Positions 23,971-31,593 of a stretch of DNA of 45,068 nt are shown here, one piece after another; position 1 is the stretch's first letter; each line of letters opens with the position of its first letter. The DNA lies in contig JAEULW010000212.1 of NCBI GenBank assembly GCA_016793505.1, forward strand, positions 1 to 45,068, written 5' to 3'. The position numbers and the translations under genes are program-made. Under the pieces are notes generated by a model. It searched no databases, was not told the DNA's origin, and was given only the letters and a program-made list of their open reading frames with translations. This DNA comes from Methylobacteriaceae bacterium. GTDB lineage: Bacteria > Pseudomonadota > Alphaproteobacteria > Rhizobiales > Beijerinckiaceae.

Positions 23971-24801
23971 TCACTTGTCCGATCCGGCGGTCAGCCCGCC
24001 GACGAGATAGCGTTCGAGAAAGAGATAGATCGCCAGCACCGGCAGGGCGACGAGGATCGAGGCCGCCGAGATGTCGGCCCAGTTCGAGACGTATTCGCCC
24101 TTCATCGTCGTGATGCCGAGATTGGCCGTCCAGTTTCCCTGCGCATTGGTCAGGAAGGTGCGCGCATAGGCGTAGTCCGACCAGGACAGCACGAAGCCGT
24201 AGAGCGCGGTGGCCGCCAGCCCTGGCGTCGACACCGGCAGGATGACGCGGAACAGCGCGCCGAGCGGCGAACAGCCGTCGACCATCGCCGCCTGTTCGAG
24301 CTCCTGCGGGATCGTGTCGAAATAGCCCTTCAGCATCCACGTCGTGAATGGAACGATCAGCGTCGCATGGGCCAGAATGATCGACCACAGCGAGCCGATC
24401 AGCCCGGTCGCGCGGAAGATGCCGAACAGCGGGATCACCAGCAGCGTCGCCGGCAGCATCTTGGCTGTGAGGATGAACAGGCCGAGGCTCTGTCCGCCCT
24501 TCACGCGGAAGCGCGACAGCGCATAGCCCGCCAGGATCGACACCGCCATCGAGATCGCCACCGCCCCGAGCGCGGCGAGCGTCGAATTGATCAGCCACAG
24601 GCCGATCGGCCGCTCCCCGAGCACACGGCCGAAGACGCCCCAGTTCGGCTGCGAGGGCCAGAAGCTCGGCGGCAGTTGCCGCAGTTGATCGGGCTGCGAC
24701 AGCGCCGTGACCACCAGCCAGTAGATCGGGAAGACGAGGATCGCGCAGGTCGCGACCGCCGAGAGATAGAGCGCAAGACGCGGGAGCGGGCGCTGTCGCA
24801 T
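23971..24801 (-). CDS. Carbohydrate ABC transporter permease (CUT1, MalG-like)
   Basis: 276 residues with about six transmembrane helices. The first is LALYLSAVATCAILVFPIYWLVVTAL. The cytoplasmic EAA loop is clear: ELEQAAMVDGCSPLGALFRVILPVSTPGL, and the protein ends in the MalG-like LFLERYLVGGLTAGSDK. The ATG at 24801 has GAGGG four bases upstream; a GTG one codon earlier is possible. It starts eight bases after the previous permease stop. It forms a heterodimeric channel with the MalF-like protein. Confidence 0.93.
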   Translation of the reverse strand: MRQRPLPRLALYLSAVATCAILVFPIYWLVVTALSQPDQLRQLPPSFWPSQPNWGVFGRVLGERPIGLWLINSTLAALGAVAISMAVSILAGYALSRFRVKGGQSLGLFILTAKMLPATLLVIPLFGIFRATGLIGSLWSIILAHATLIVPFTTWMLKGYFDTIPQELEQAAMVDGCSPLGALFRVILPVSTPGLAATALYGFVLSWSDYAYARTFLTNAQGNWTANLGITTMKGEYVSNWADISAASILVALPVLAIYLFLERYLVGGLTAGSDK

Positions 24802-24808
24802 CACGCCC

Positions 24809-25717
24809 TCACAGATGGTCCGGCGCGCGACGCATCATCAGCATCGCCGCCACCACGCAGATCGCCAGCGTCACGACGCCGACCGCCGAGGCGTAGCCCA
24901 TGCGGAAGAAGCCGAAGGCCTGTTCGTAGGTCATGATGGACAGCGTCTGCGTCGCCTTCAGCGGCCCGCCGCCGGTCAGCACGTAGATGATCGAGAAGTC
25001 GCGGAACACCCACAGCATCACCAGCACCATCGTCACGCCGATCACCGGCGTCAGACTCGGCAGGGTGATGTTGAGCAGCCTCTGCCAGGCGTTGGCGCCG
25101 TCGACGCGCGCCGCCGCGTAGTAGTCCTCCGGAATCGACTGCAGGCCGGCCAGAATCATGATCGACACGAAGGGATAGCCCTTCCACACCATCGTCGTCG
25201 CCACCACGGCGAAGGCCGGGCCGGTCTCGGAGAACCAGTTGATCATCCGGTCGATCGCCCCGACTTTCATCAAGAGCCAGTTGAACAGGCCGAACGAACT
25301 GTCGAACATCCAGGCGAAGATGACGGTGGCGATCACCTCCGGCACCGCCCAGGGCATGGCCACGAACAACCGCGCGACGGATCGGCCCCTGAACCGGTTG
25401 TTGACGAGCAGCGCCGTGCCGAGTCCGAGCAGGAAGCACGTCGTCGTCACCACGAGGATCAGCTTCAGCGTCACCCAGCAGGCGTTCCAGAAGTCCGGCG
25501 AGGCGAAGAGCCGCGCATAATTGTCGGTCGTGAACGGCCGGCGCGGCTGGTCGAGCCGCGCGATGCCGACAGTCTGGAACGACAGGTCGACAGAGACGAA
25601 CAGCGGATAGACGATGATCGCCGCGATCAGGAGCGCCGCCGGCGCGAGCAGGAGATAGCCGAGCCAGTGTCGCCGGCTCGGCCGCGCCAGATCGAAACGC
25701 GAGACGCGCCGCGTCAT
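24809..25717 (-). CDS. Carbohydrate ABC transporter permease (CUT1, MalF/UgpA-like)
   Basis: 302 residues. The N-terminal helix is WLGYLLLAPAALLIAAIIVYPLFVSVDLSF, and PFTTDNYARLFASPDFWNACWVTLKLILVV follows as in UgpA-type permeases. The EAA loop is EDYYAAARVDGANAWQRLLNITLPSLTP. The gap to the binding-protein gene is 16 bases. The sugar cannot be told from this subunit. Confidence 0.93.
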   Translation of the reverse strand: MTRRVSRFDLARPSRRHWLGYLLLAPAALLIAAIIVYPLFVSVDLSFQTVGIARLDQPRRPFTTDNYARLFASPDFWNACWVTLKLILVVTTTCFLLGLGTALLVNNRFRGRSVARLFVAMPWAVPEVIATVIFAWMFDSSFGLFNWLLMKVGAIDRMINWFSETGPAFAVVATTMVWKGYPFVSIMILAGLQSIPEDYYAAARVDGANAWQRLLNITLPSLTPVIGVTMVLVMLWVFRDFSIIYVLTGGGPLKATQTLSIMTYEQAFGFFRMGYASAVGVVTLAICVVAAMLMMRRAPDHL

Positions 25718-25733
25718 CGTCGATCCGCCCTGA

Positions 25734-27026
25734 TCACTGCTGCTTCTGGATCGCCTCGGCCTTCTGCTGCATCGTCGCGGCGACGACCTTGGGATCGAGA
25801 TCCTGGATGATCATGCGCTGCGATTCCTCCATGATCATCTTGGCGAATTCGTTGAAGCCGATCTCCAGCCCCTTCGGAATGCGGTCGACGCCGGCTTTCG
25901 AGGCTTTCTGCGCCATGTCGACCAGGATGTCGAAATGCGGCGTGTCCTTCTTCGCGCCGCCGGTGTTGGCGCGCGGGCTCGGCGGCGTCGAGGCCGCTAG
26001 CGTCGCATAGTCGCTCTGGAACGCGTCCGAGGTGGCGATGGCGATGAAGTCCCACACCAGCGCCTTGGCGTCGGCGGGAATTTCGGACGCCATGGCGAGA
26101 ATGTTCGACGAGCCGCCCATCGGCGGATCGAAGGGCACGGGCGCGATTCTGATCTGGTCCTTGGCCTTGCCTCTCAGGATGATCGGATAGAGCCAGGGCC
26201 CGTCGACCTTCATGGCGATGCGGCCGTCGGCGAACATCTGCCGCGTCTCGCCGGCCGAAAGGTCGCGCGGCGTCAGGCTGTTCTTGACCACCTCTTTCCA
26301 GCGCGCGAGGCCCTCGATCATCTGCGGCGTGTTGATCGTCACCTTGCCGCTGGCGTCGGTCCAGCGCCCGCCCGCATCGAGCGTGTAGTTCATCATTTCG
26401 GACAGATACTGGCCGCCGCCGCCCTTGGTCTCGTGCCCGGTGCCGAACTGGTCGGGAATCGAATCGCCGTTGGTGTCCTTGGTCAGCTTCTTCAGCGCGG
26501 CGAGATATTCGGTCCAGTTCTTCGGCGGCGCCAGCCCCTCCTTCTTCAGCATCTCCTCGTTGTAGGCGAAGAGATTGCCGAAATAGAGCATCATCACGCA
26601 CACCGTCTTGCCCTTCCAGGCGCAGGCGTCCTGGCCCGCCCAGCCCTTCAGGTCGAGATTGGCCTTCTTCACATAGGGCCCGAGATCCTCGAGCCAGCCC
26701 TGATCGGCGAATTTCTGGAATTCGAAGGAGGCGAGATGCACGATCTCCGGCGGCTTGCCGCCGGCGAACAGCGTCGTCATCGTGTCGGCATAGGCGCCGC
26801 GCTCGACCTTCGTCCATTCGACCTTGACGCCGGGATGCTTGGCCTCGAACGCCTTGATGACGTTCGCCCACCAGTCGCCGACGCCGCGTTCGTCCTTCTG
26901 CCAGGAGACGAATTTCAGCGTCTTCGTCTGCGCGATCGCCGGCGCTGCGGCGAGCGCCAGCGCCGCCGCCGCGACGCCGCCCGCCGCCAGAATGCGCACG
27001 AGGCGCGGCGCGATTGCCTTGGTCAT
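25734..27026 (-). CDS. Sugar ABC transporter substrate-binding protein
   Basis: 430 residues. The signal peptide ends in AAAPAIAQ. The mature part is a type II (MalE/UgpB-like) periplasmic binding protein: LKFVSWQKDERGVGDWWANVIKAFEAKHPGVKVEW, then GKPPEIVHLASFEFQKFADQGWLEDL, FAYNEEMLKKEGLAPPKNWTEYLAALKKLT, and GRIAMKVDGPWLYPII. TKDTNGDSIPDQ resembles a calcium-type loop. The ATG at 27026 has GGGAGG five bases upstream; the frame extends to 27080 without signal-peptide sense. The ligand is probably a sugar or sugar acid. It is the second gene of the operon. Confidence 0.92.
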   Translation of the reverse strand: MTKAIAPRLVRILAAGGVAAAALALAAAPAIAQTKTLKFVSWQKDERGVGDWWANVIKAFEAKHPGVKVEWTKVERGAYADTMTTLFAGGKPPEIVHLASFEFQKFADQGWLEDLGPYVKKANLDLKGWAGQDACAWKGKTVCVMMLYFGNLFAYNEEMLKKEGLAPPKNWTEYLAALKKLTKDTNGDSIPDQFGTGHETKGGGGQYLSEMMNYTLDAGGRWTDASGKVTINTPQMIEGLARWKEVVKNSLTPRDLSAGETRQMFADGRIAMKVDGPWLYPIILRGKAKDQIRIAPVPFDPPMGGSSNILAMASEIPADAKALVWDFIAIATSDAFQSDYATLAASTPPSPRANTGGAKKDTPHFDILVDMAQKASKAGVDRIPKGLEIGFNEFAKMIMEESQRMIIQDLDPKVVAATMQQKAEAIQKQQ

Positions 27027-27076
27027 GACGTCCTCCCTTTCGCGCGCGGCGGCGCGCGGCCGCCGCCGATTTTCCC

Positions 27077-27997
27077 TCACGCCGCCGAGCGCAGCGGCTG
27101 AGTCCCGAGCAGCCCGGCGATACGGTCGAGCAGCGTGTCGATTTCCGCCAGATCGCGCGCGTCGAAAGCCGGAATCCTGGCGCGCGTCGCGTCATTGTCG
27201 AGCACGCCGCGGCGCATCAGCACGCGCTTGGTGAAGCGCATCCGCGCATGGCTCTGGATCATCAGCAGCGGCAGTGTGCGCTCGTAGAGATCGCGCGCCT
27301 CGCGTTCGCGGCCGTCCGCCAGCGCCCGCCACAACGCCACATGAATGTCGGTGAACTCGACCGCCGGCATCGCCCCGCAGGCGCCGCGCAGGAATTCGTC
27401 GATGACGAAGCGCGCCCCGCCCCCGCCGATGACGCCGGCGAGATGGCCCGGCGCCTCGGCGAGAATCGCGCTGATCGGCCCGCCGGAGGGGATCGTCTCT
27501 TCCTTGACGTAGCGGATCGCCGGCGTCGCGGCGACGACGGCCTTCACCGCCGCCGGCGTCAGATCCGAGCCGCGCGGCGCCGGCGCGTTCTGCAACACGA
27601 TCTCGACATCGGGGCAGGCCGCGGCGATGGCGCGGTAGAAGGCGGCGACGGCCGCCGCATCGACGCCGACCGATTTCGGCGCCTGGATCATCGCCTGCCG
27701 CACGCCGAGCGCCTCGGCCTCGCGCAGCCGCGCCACGACCTCCTCGACCGATCCGGCGCTCGCCCCGGCCAGCACCGGCGCGCGCCCCGCCGCCGCCTCG
27801 ACCACGACGCCGAGCAGCTGCCGGCGCTCCTGCGGCGACAGTTCGTCCACCTCGCTGGCGAAGCCGGGGTAGACGAGCCCGGCGGCCCCCGAGCGCAACG
27901 CGAAGTCGACGACCCGGCGCAGCGCCGCCGCGTCGACCGCGCCATCGCGGCCGAACGGCGTGCACAGAACCGGCCAGACCCCCTCGATCGCGCCCAT
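27077..27997 (-). CDS. Dihydrodipicolinate synthase (DapA)-family lyase/aldolase
   Basis: 306 residues, the usual length for this TIM-barrel family. Lys165 in IRYVKEETIPSG fits the Schiff-base lysine. Two standard sites differ: the GTTGE loop is replaced by PGFASEVDEL (44-53), and the catalytic Tyr of YN-x-P is Gln136 in VLQNAPAPRGSDL. True dihydrodipicolinate synthesis is therefore unlikely. It more probably cleaves or dehydrates a 2-oxo sugar acid formed by the other enzymes of this operon. It is the first gene, 50 bases before the binding protein, and its start codon is nine bases from a palindromic operator. No strong ribosome site is seen before the ATG at 27997. Confidence 0.87.
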   Translation of the reverse strand: MGAIEGVWPVLCTPFGRDGAVDAAALRRVVDFALRSGAAGLVYPGFASEVDELSPQERRQLLGVVVEAAAGRAPVLAGASAGSVEEVVARLREAEALGVRQAMIQAPKSVGVDAAAVAAFYRAIAAACPDVEIVLQNAPAPRGSDLTPAAVKAVVAATPAIRYVKEETIPSGGPISAILAEAPGHLAGVIGGGGARFVIDEFLRGACGAMPAVEFTDIHVALWRALADGREREARDLYERTLPLLMIQSHARMRFTKRVLMRRGVLDNDATRARIPAFDARDLAEIDTLLDRIAGLLGTQPLRSAA

Positions 27998-28003
27998 CCC
28001 GCA

Positions 28004-28040
28004 GGTCCATATTATGGATCAAAGACCCTTTATATGGACC
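28004..28040. promoter_or_regulatory. Operator/promoter region of the sugar operon: palindrome plus inverted repeat
   Basis: A perfect 13-bp palindrome TCCATA-T-TATGGA at 28006-28018. Its left half is also part of a perfect 9-bp inverted repeat, GGTCCATAT (28004-28012) with ATATGGACC (28032-28040), 19 bases apart. It lies 7-43 bases before the first start codon of the operon. The size and symmetry suit an IclR-type dimer or tetramer, so the fused IclR at the end of the operon is the likely ligand (inferred). Confidence 0.65.
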
Positions 28041-28055
28041 CTATGCGCAGAGGCG

Positions 28056-28078
28056 CCGCCGGTCAATCAGGCCGGCGG
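28056..28078 (-). terminator. Possible weak terminator after tadC
   Basis: CCGCCGG (28056-28062) pairs with CCGGCGG (28072-28078) around a nine-base loop, 30 bases past the tadC stop. There is no U-tract, so termination is doubtful, and tad transcripts could run into the sugar operon. Confidence 0.25.
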
Positions 28079-28107
28079 ATCACACAGGCGTTGGCGCGGC
28101 CCGCCGC

Positions 28108-29085
28108 TCAGCTCCAGTGGAAAATCTGGATCAGCGCCGGCGTCAGGATGACGGCGAACAGCACCGGCAGGAAGAACAGGATCATCGGCACGGTGAGCTT
28201 GGGCGGCAGCGCCGCCGCCTTCTTCTCCGCTTCGTTCATGCGCTGGTCGCGACTCTCCTGCGCCAGCACGCGCAGCGCAGTGCCGAGCGGCGTGCCGTAG
28301 CGCTCGGCCTGGACGAGCACGGTCGACAGCGAGCGCACCGACTCGAGGCCCGTGCGATTGGCGAGATTCTCGAAGGCCGATCTCCGGTCCGGCAGATAGG
28401 ACAGCTCCGCCGTCGTCAGCGTCAGCTCCTCGGCCATCGGGATCGATTCGGAGCCGATCTCCTGACTGACTTTGCGGAACGCGTGCTCGATCGACATGCC
28501 CGACTCGACGCAGATCAGCAGCAGGTCGAGCGAATTCGGAAAGGCGCGCGACATCGATTGCTGGCGCTTCGACGTCGCGTTGGCGAGAAAGATTTCCGGC
28601 ATCTTGATGCCGATATACGCCGCGAAGATCGCCGCGCCGACCTTGACGATCGTCGGCTGATTCCAGTTCAGGACGAGGAAGATGTAGAAGCAGGCGATGA
28701 GGAACACCGCGATCGGCGTCACCAGGCGGAAGAACACGAAGGCGATCTCGGCCTGCGGGCCGCGATAGCCGGCCATCCACAGCTTCTGCTTGGCGGTGTC
28801 GGTGCCGAACCACTTCTGCAGGCTGAGATTGTCGACGACGCGCTTCATGAACGCCTTCGGCTCGTAGCGCAACGTCACCTTGTCCGCGCCGGCGGCGAGC
28901 CGCTCGCGCTCGCGCTGGCGGATGCGCTCGCGCTCGCTCGCCACCGCCTTCATGCGCCGGGCCAGATTGTCGCCCTCGAGCAGCGGCATGGCGAGCGTGA
29001 TCACTGTCGCCATCACGGCGATGCCGACCAGGATCGCGCCAAGCGTCTGCGGCTTCTGCAACTCGTCGAAGATCAGCTTCCACAT
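28108..29085 (-). CDS. tadC: Tad pilus inner-membrane platform protein TadC
   Basis: 325 residues with a type II secretion system F domain in the C-terminal half: FPNSLDLLLICVESGMSIEHAFRKVSQEIG, then TTAELSYLPDRRSAFENLANRTGLESVRSLSTVLVQAERYGTPLGTALRVLAQESRDQRM. There is one N-terminal membrane helix (about 15-35), a pair in the middle and one at the C-terminus (VPMILFFLPVLFAVILTPALIQIF). TadB and TadC together form the membrane base on which the ATPase acts to extrude Flp pilin. It is the last gene of the pilus operon, 13 bases after tadB. Confidence 0.94.
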   Translation of the reverse strand: MWKLIFDELQKPQTLGAILVGIAVMATVITLAMPLLEGDNLARRMKAVASERERIRQRERERLAAGADKVTLRYEPKAFMKRVVDNLSLQKWFGTDTAKQKLWMAGYRGPQAEIAFVFFRLVTPIAVFLIACFYIFLVLNWNQPTIVKVGAAIFAAYIGIKMPEIFLANATSKRQQSMSRAFPNSLDLLLICVESGMSIEHAFRKVSQEIGSESIPMAEELTLTTAELSYLPDRRSAFENLANRTGLESVRSLSTVLVQAERYGTPLGTALRVLAQESRDQRMNEAEKKAAALPPKLTVPMILFFLPVLFAVILTPALIQIFHWS

Positions 29086-29098
29086 CGCCGCGCGTTCC

Positions 29099-30091
29099 TC
29101 AGATGTCGAACTGGATCATCTTGCGCATCGCCATCAGGCCGATGAACATCCAGAACAGGCTCACGCCGATGACGATCTTGCCGGTCGTCGTCGTGAACAG
29201 CAGCTCCATGTAGGACGGCGTCGAGACGTAGACCAGCACGCCGACGATGAAGGGCAGGGCGCCGATGATCGCCGCCGAGGCCTTCGCCTCCATCGACATC
29301 GCGGTCACCTTGCCGCGCATCTTCTTGCGTTCACGCAGCACGCGCGACAGGTTGCCGAGCGCCTCGGAGAGATTGCCGCCCGATTTCGACTGGATGTTGA
29401 TGACAATGGAAAAGAAGTTCGCTTCCGTCACCGGCACGCGCTCGGTCAGGCGCTCCACGGACTCGCCCAGCGACAGGCCGAGCGACTGCGCCTCGACGAT
29501 CATGCGGAACTCGGTCTTGACCGGATCGCTCGCCTCGTTGGCGATGATGCGCAGGCAGTCGCCGAGCGGCAGACCGGCCTTGATGCCGCGCACGATCACG
29601 TCCATCGCGTTCGGCAGTTCGGCGACGAATTTGTTGATGCGCCGCTTGCGCAGGAAGAAGATCACCCAGTTCGGAATGCCGAGCCCGCCGATCGGCAGGC
29701 CGGCGACGGCGAACAGCGGATTGCCCGTCGCCACGAAAATGATCACCGCGAACAGCACTGCGCCGATCGCGCTGTAAATCATGAACTGCTGCCTGGAGAT
29801 GTCGAGGCCGGTCTGCTGGAGCTTGGTCTCGAGCGTCAGCTTTTTCGACTTCTGCTTGGCCTCGAGCTCCTTGAGGCTGTCGGCGATCTGCTTGCGCCGC
29901 GCGCCGGCGTCAGCGGCCTTGTCGGCCGCGCGGCCGACGCGCTTGCGCTCGGCGATCGCCGCCTTGCGCTTCTCGATCTTCGCATCGCCCGACAGATAGG
30001 GATAGGCCAGCGCATAGAACAGGCCGCCGCCCGTCACCATCGCCAGGATGACGATCAGCAGACTGTTCTGCGCGGCGAACTGGCTGAGCAT
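29099..30091 (-). CDS. tadB: Tad pilus inner-membrane platform protein TadB
   Basis: 330 residues. It has an N-terminal helix (LLIVILAMVTGGGLFYALAYPYL), a charged Lys/Arg/Ala-rich cytoplasmic stretch (about 38-90), two helices (about 100-150), and the T2SSF domain ELPNAMDVIVRGIKAGLPLGDCLRIIANEASDPVKTEFRMIVEAQSLGLSLGESVERLTERVPV. The end has two more helices. It is the partner of TadC in the pilus platform. It begins 17 bases after the cpaF stop and precedes tadC in the conserved order. Confidence 0.94.
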   Translation of the reverse strand: MLSQFAAQNSLLIVILAMVTGGGLFYALAYPYLSGDAKIEKRKAAIAERKRVGRAADKAADAGARRKQIADSLKELEAKQKSKKLTLETKLQQTGLDISRQQFMIYSAIGAVLFAVIIFVATGNPLFAVAGLPIGGLGIPNWVIFFLRKRRINKFVAELPNAMDVIVRGIKAGLPLGDCLRIIANEASDPVKTEFRMIVEAQSLGLSLGESVERLTERVPVTEANFFSIVINIQSKSGGNLSEALGNLSRVLRERKKMRGKVTAMSMEAKASAAIIGALPFIVGVLVYVSTPSYMELLFTTTTGKIVIGVSLFWMFIGLMAMRKMIQFDI

Positions 30092-30108
30092 GACGCCGAT
30101 CTCTCCGG

Positions 30109-31530
30109 TCAGGCCTTTTCGGCGGAGGCGTCGAGCGCGGCGGCCAGACGCATTTCCTCGCCATAGTAGCGCGCGCGATCCCAGAACTTCGGCCGGCCGA
30201 TGCCCGTCGAGCGATGCCGGCCCTTCAGCTTGCCTTGCGCGTCCTCGCCGAGCAACTCGTAGACGAACAGGTCCTGCGTGATGATGACCTCGCCTTCCAT
30301 GCCCAGCACTTCCGTGACGTGCGTGATGCGGCGAGAGCCGTCACGCAGACGCGCGGCCTGGATGATGACATCCACAGAAGAGACCACCATCTCGCGGATG
30401 GTCTTGGAGGGCAGCGCGAAGCCGCCCATCGTGATCATCGATTCGAGACGGCTGAGGGCCTCGCGCGGCGAGTTGGCGTGCAGCGTGCCCATCGAGCCGT
30501 CATGGCCCGTGTTCATCGCCTGCAGAAGATCGAAGGCTTCCGGTCCGCGCACCTCGCCGACGATGATCCGCTCCGGGCGCATACGCAGACAGTTCTTGAC
30601 GAGATCGCGCATCGAGATCGCGCCGGTGCCTTCCAGATTGGGCGGGCGCGTCTCCAGTCGCACCACATGCGGCTGTTGCAGCTGCAGCTCCGCCGCGTCC
30701 TCGCAGGTGATCACGCGCTCGTCGTGATCGATATAGTTCGTCATGCAGTTCAGCAGCGTCGTCTTGCCGGAGCCCGTGCCGCCCGAAATCAGCACGTTGC
30801 ATCGCACGCGGCCGATGATCTTCAGGATCTCCGCGCCCTCCGGCGAGATCGCCCCGAAGCGCGTCAGCTGGTCGAGCGTCAGCTTGTCCTTCTTGAACTT
30901 ACGAATTGTCAGGGCGGCGCCGTCGATGGCGAGCGGCGGCGCGATCACGTTGACGCGCGAGCCGTCCGGCAGACGCGCGTCGCAGATCGGCGAGGACTCG
31001 TCGACGCGGCGACCGACCTGGCTGACGATGCGCTGGCAGATGTTCATCAGCTGCGCATTGTCTCGGAAGCGGATGTTGGTGAGCTGAATCTTGCCGGCGA
31101 CCTCGATGTAGGTCTTGGTCGGCCCGTTCACCATGATGTCGGCGATGTCGTCGCGCGCCAGCAGCGGCTCGAGCGGACCATAGCCCAGCACGTCGTTGCA
31201 GATGTCGTCGAGCAGCTCCTCCTGCTCGGCGATCGACATCACCACGCTCTTGATCGCGATGATCTCGTTGACGATGTCGCGGATTTCCTCGCGCGCGTTC
31301 TCCGGATCGAGCTTGGCCAGCGCCGACAGATCGATCGCCTCGATCAGCGCGCCGAAGATCATGCTCTTCGTCTGGTAATATTCGTCCGATCGCCGCTCGG
31401 GCGCGCGCTGGGGCTCGGGCTGGCGCGCCGCCGGCGCGGCGGCCGCCCCGGCCGCTGCAGGCGCAGGAGCTGCCGGCGCGGGCGCGCTGGCGGATGGCGA
31501 AGAGCCGAAGTTGCCGCGTTTGCCGAACAT
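30109..31530 (-). CDS. cpaF: Tad pilus assembly ATPase CpaF/TadA
   Basis: 473 residues. The first about 45 residues are Ala/Pro-rich and likely disordered. The conserved core follows: GYGPLEPLLARDDIADIMVNGP, then ARLPDGSRVNVIAPP, Walker A GGTGSGKTT (about 250-258), an Asp box VITCEDAAELQL, RMRPERIIVGEVRGPEAFDLLQAMNTGHDGSMGTLHANSPREAL (His box and Walker B). It is a hexameric secretion ATPase on the inner face of the membrane that drives pilus assembly, and possibly retraction, as TadA does. The start matches the short MFGKRG leader common in alphaproteobacterial CpaF. Confidence 0.96.
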   Translation of the reverse strand: MFGKRGNFGSSPSASAPAPAAPAPAAAGAAAAPAARQPEPQRAPERRSDEYYQTKSMIFGALIEAIDLSALAKLDPENAREEIRDIVNEIIAIKSVVMSIAEQEELLDDICNDVLGYGPLEPLLARDDIADIMVNGPTKTYIEVAGKIQLTNIRFRDNAQLMNICQRIVSQVGRRVDESSPICDARLPDGSRVNVIAPPLAIDGAALTIRKFKKDKLTLDQLTRFGAISPEGAEILKIIGRVRCNVLISGGTGSGKTTLLNCMTNYIDHDERVITCEDAAELQLQQPHVVRLETRPPNLEGTGAISMRDLVKNCLRMRPERIIVGEVRGPEAFDLLQAMNTGHDGSMGTLHANSPREALSRLESMITMGGFALPSKTIREMVVSSVDVIIQAARLRDGSRRITHVTEVLGMEGEVIITQDLFVYELLGEDAQGKLKGRHRSTGIGRPKFWDRARYYGEEMRLAAALDASAEKA

Positions 31531-31563
31531 CGGCCGATCACTCCATGCTTCCAGGTGTCACAG

Positions 31564-31585
31564 GGCCGGAGGTCGCCCTCCGGCC
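31564..31585 (-). other. Intercistronic hairpin between cpaE and cpaF
   Basis: A perfect 9-bp stem, GGCCGGAGG (31564-31572) with CCTCCGGCC (31577-31585), loop TCGC. It is in the 63-base gap between cpaE and cpaF. No U-tract follows, so it could stabilise or pause the transcript rather than end it. Confidence 0.5.
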
Positions 31586-31593
31586 TGGCGGTC

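Noticed and set aside
28056..28078. A firm terminator between tadC and the sugar operon
   Set aside because: The stem is only 7 bp and lacks a U-tract; kept as a low-confidence feature.
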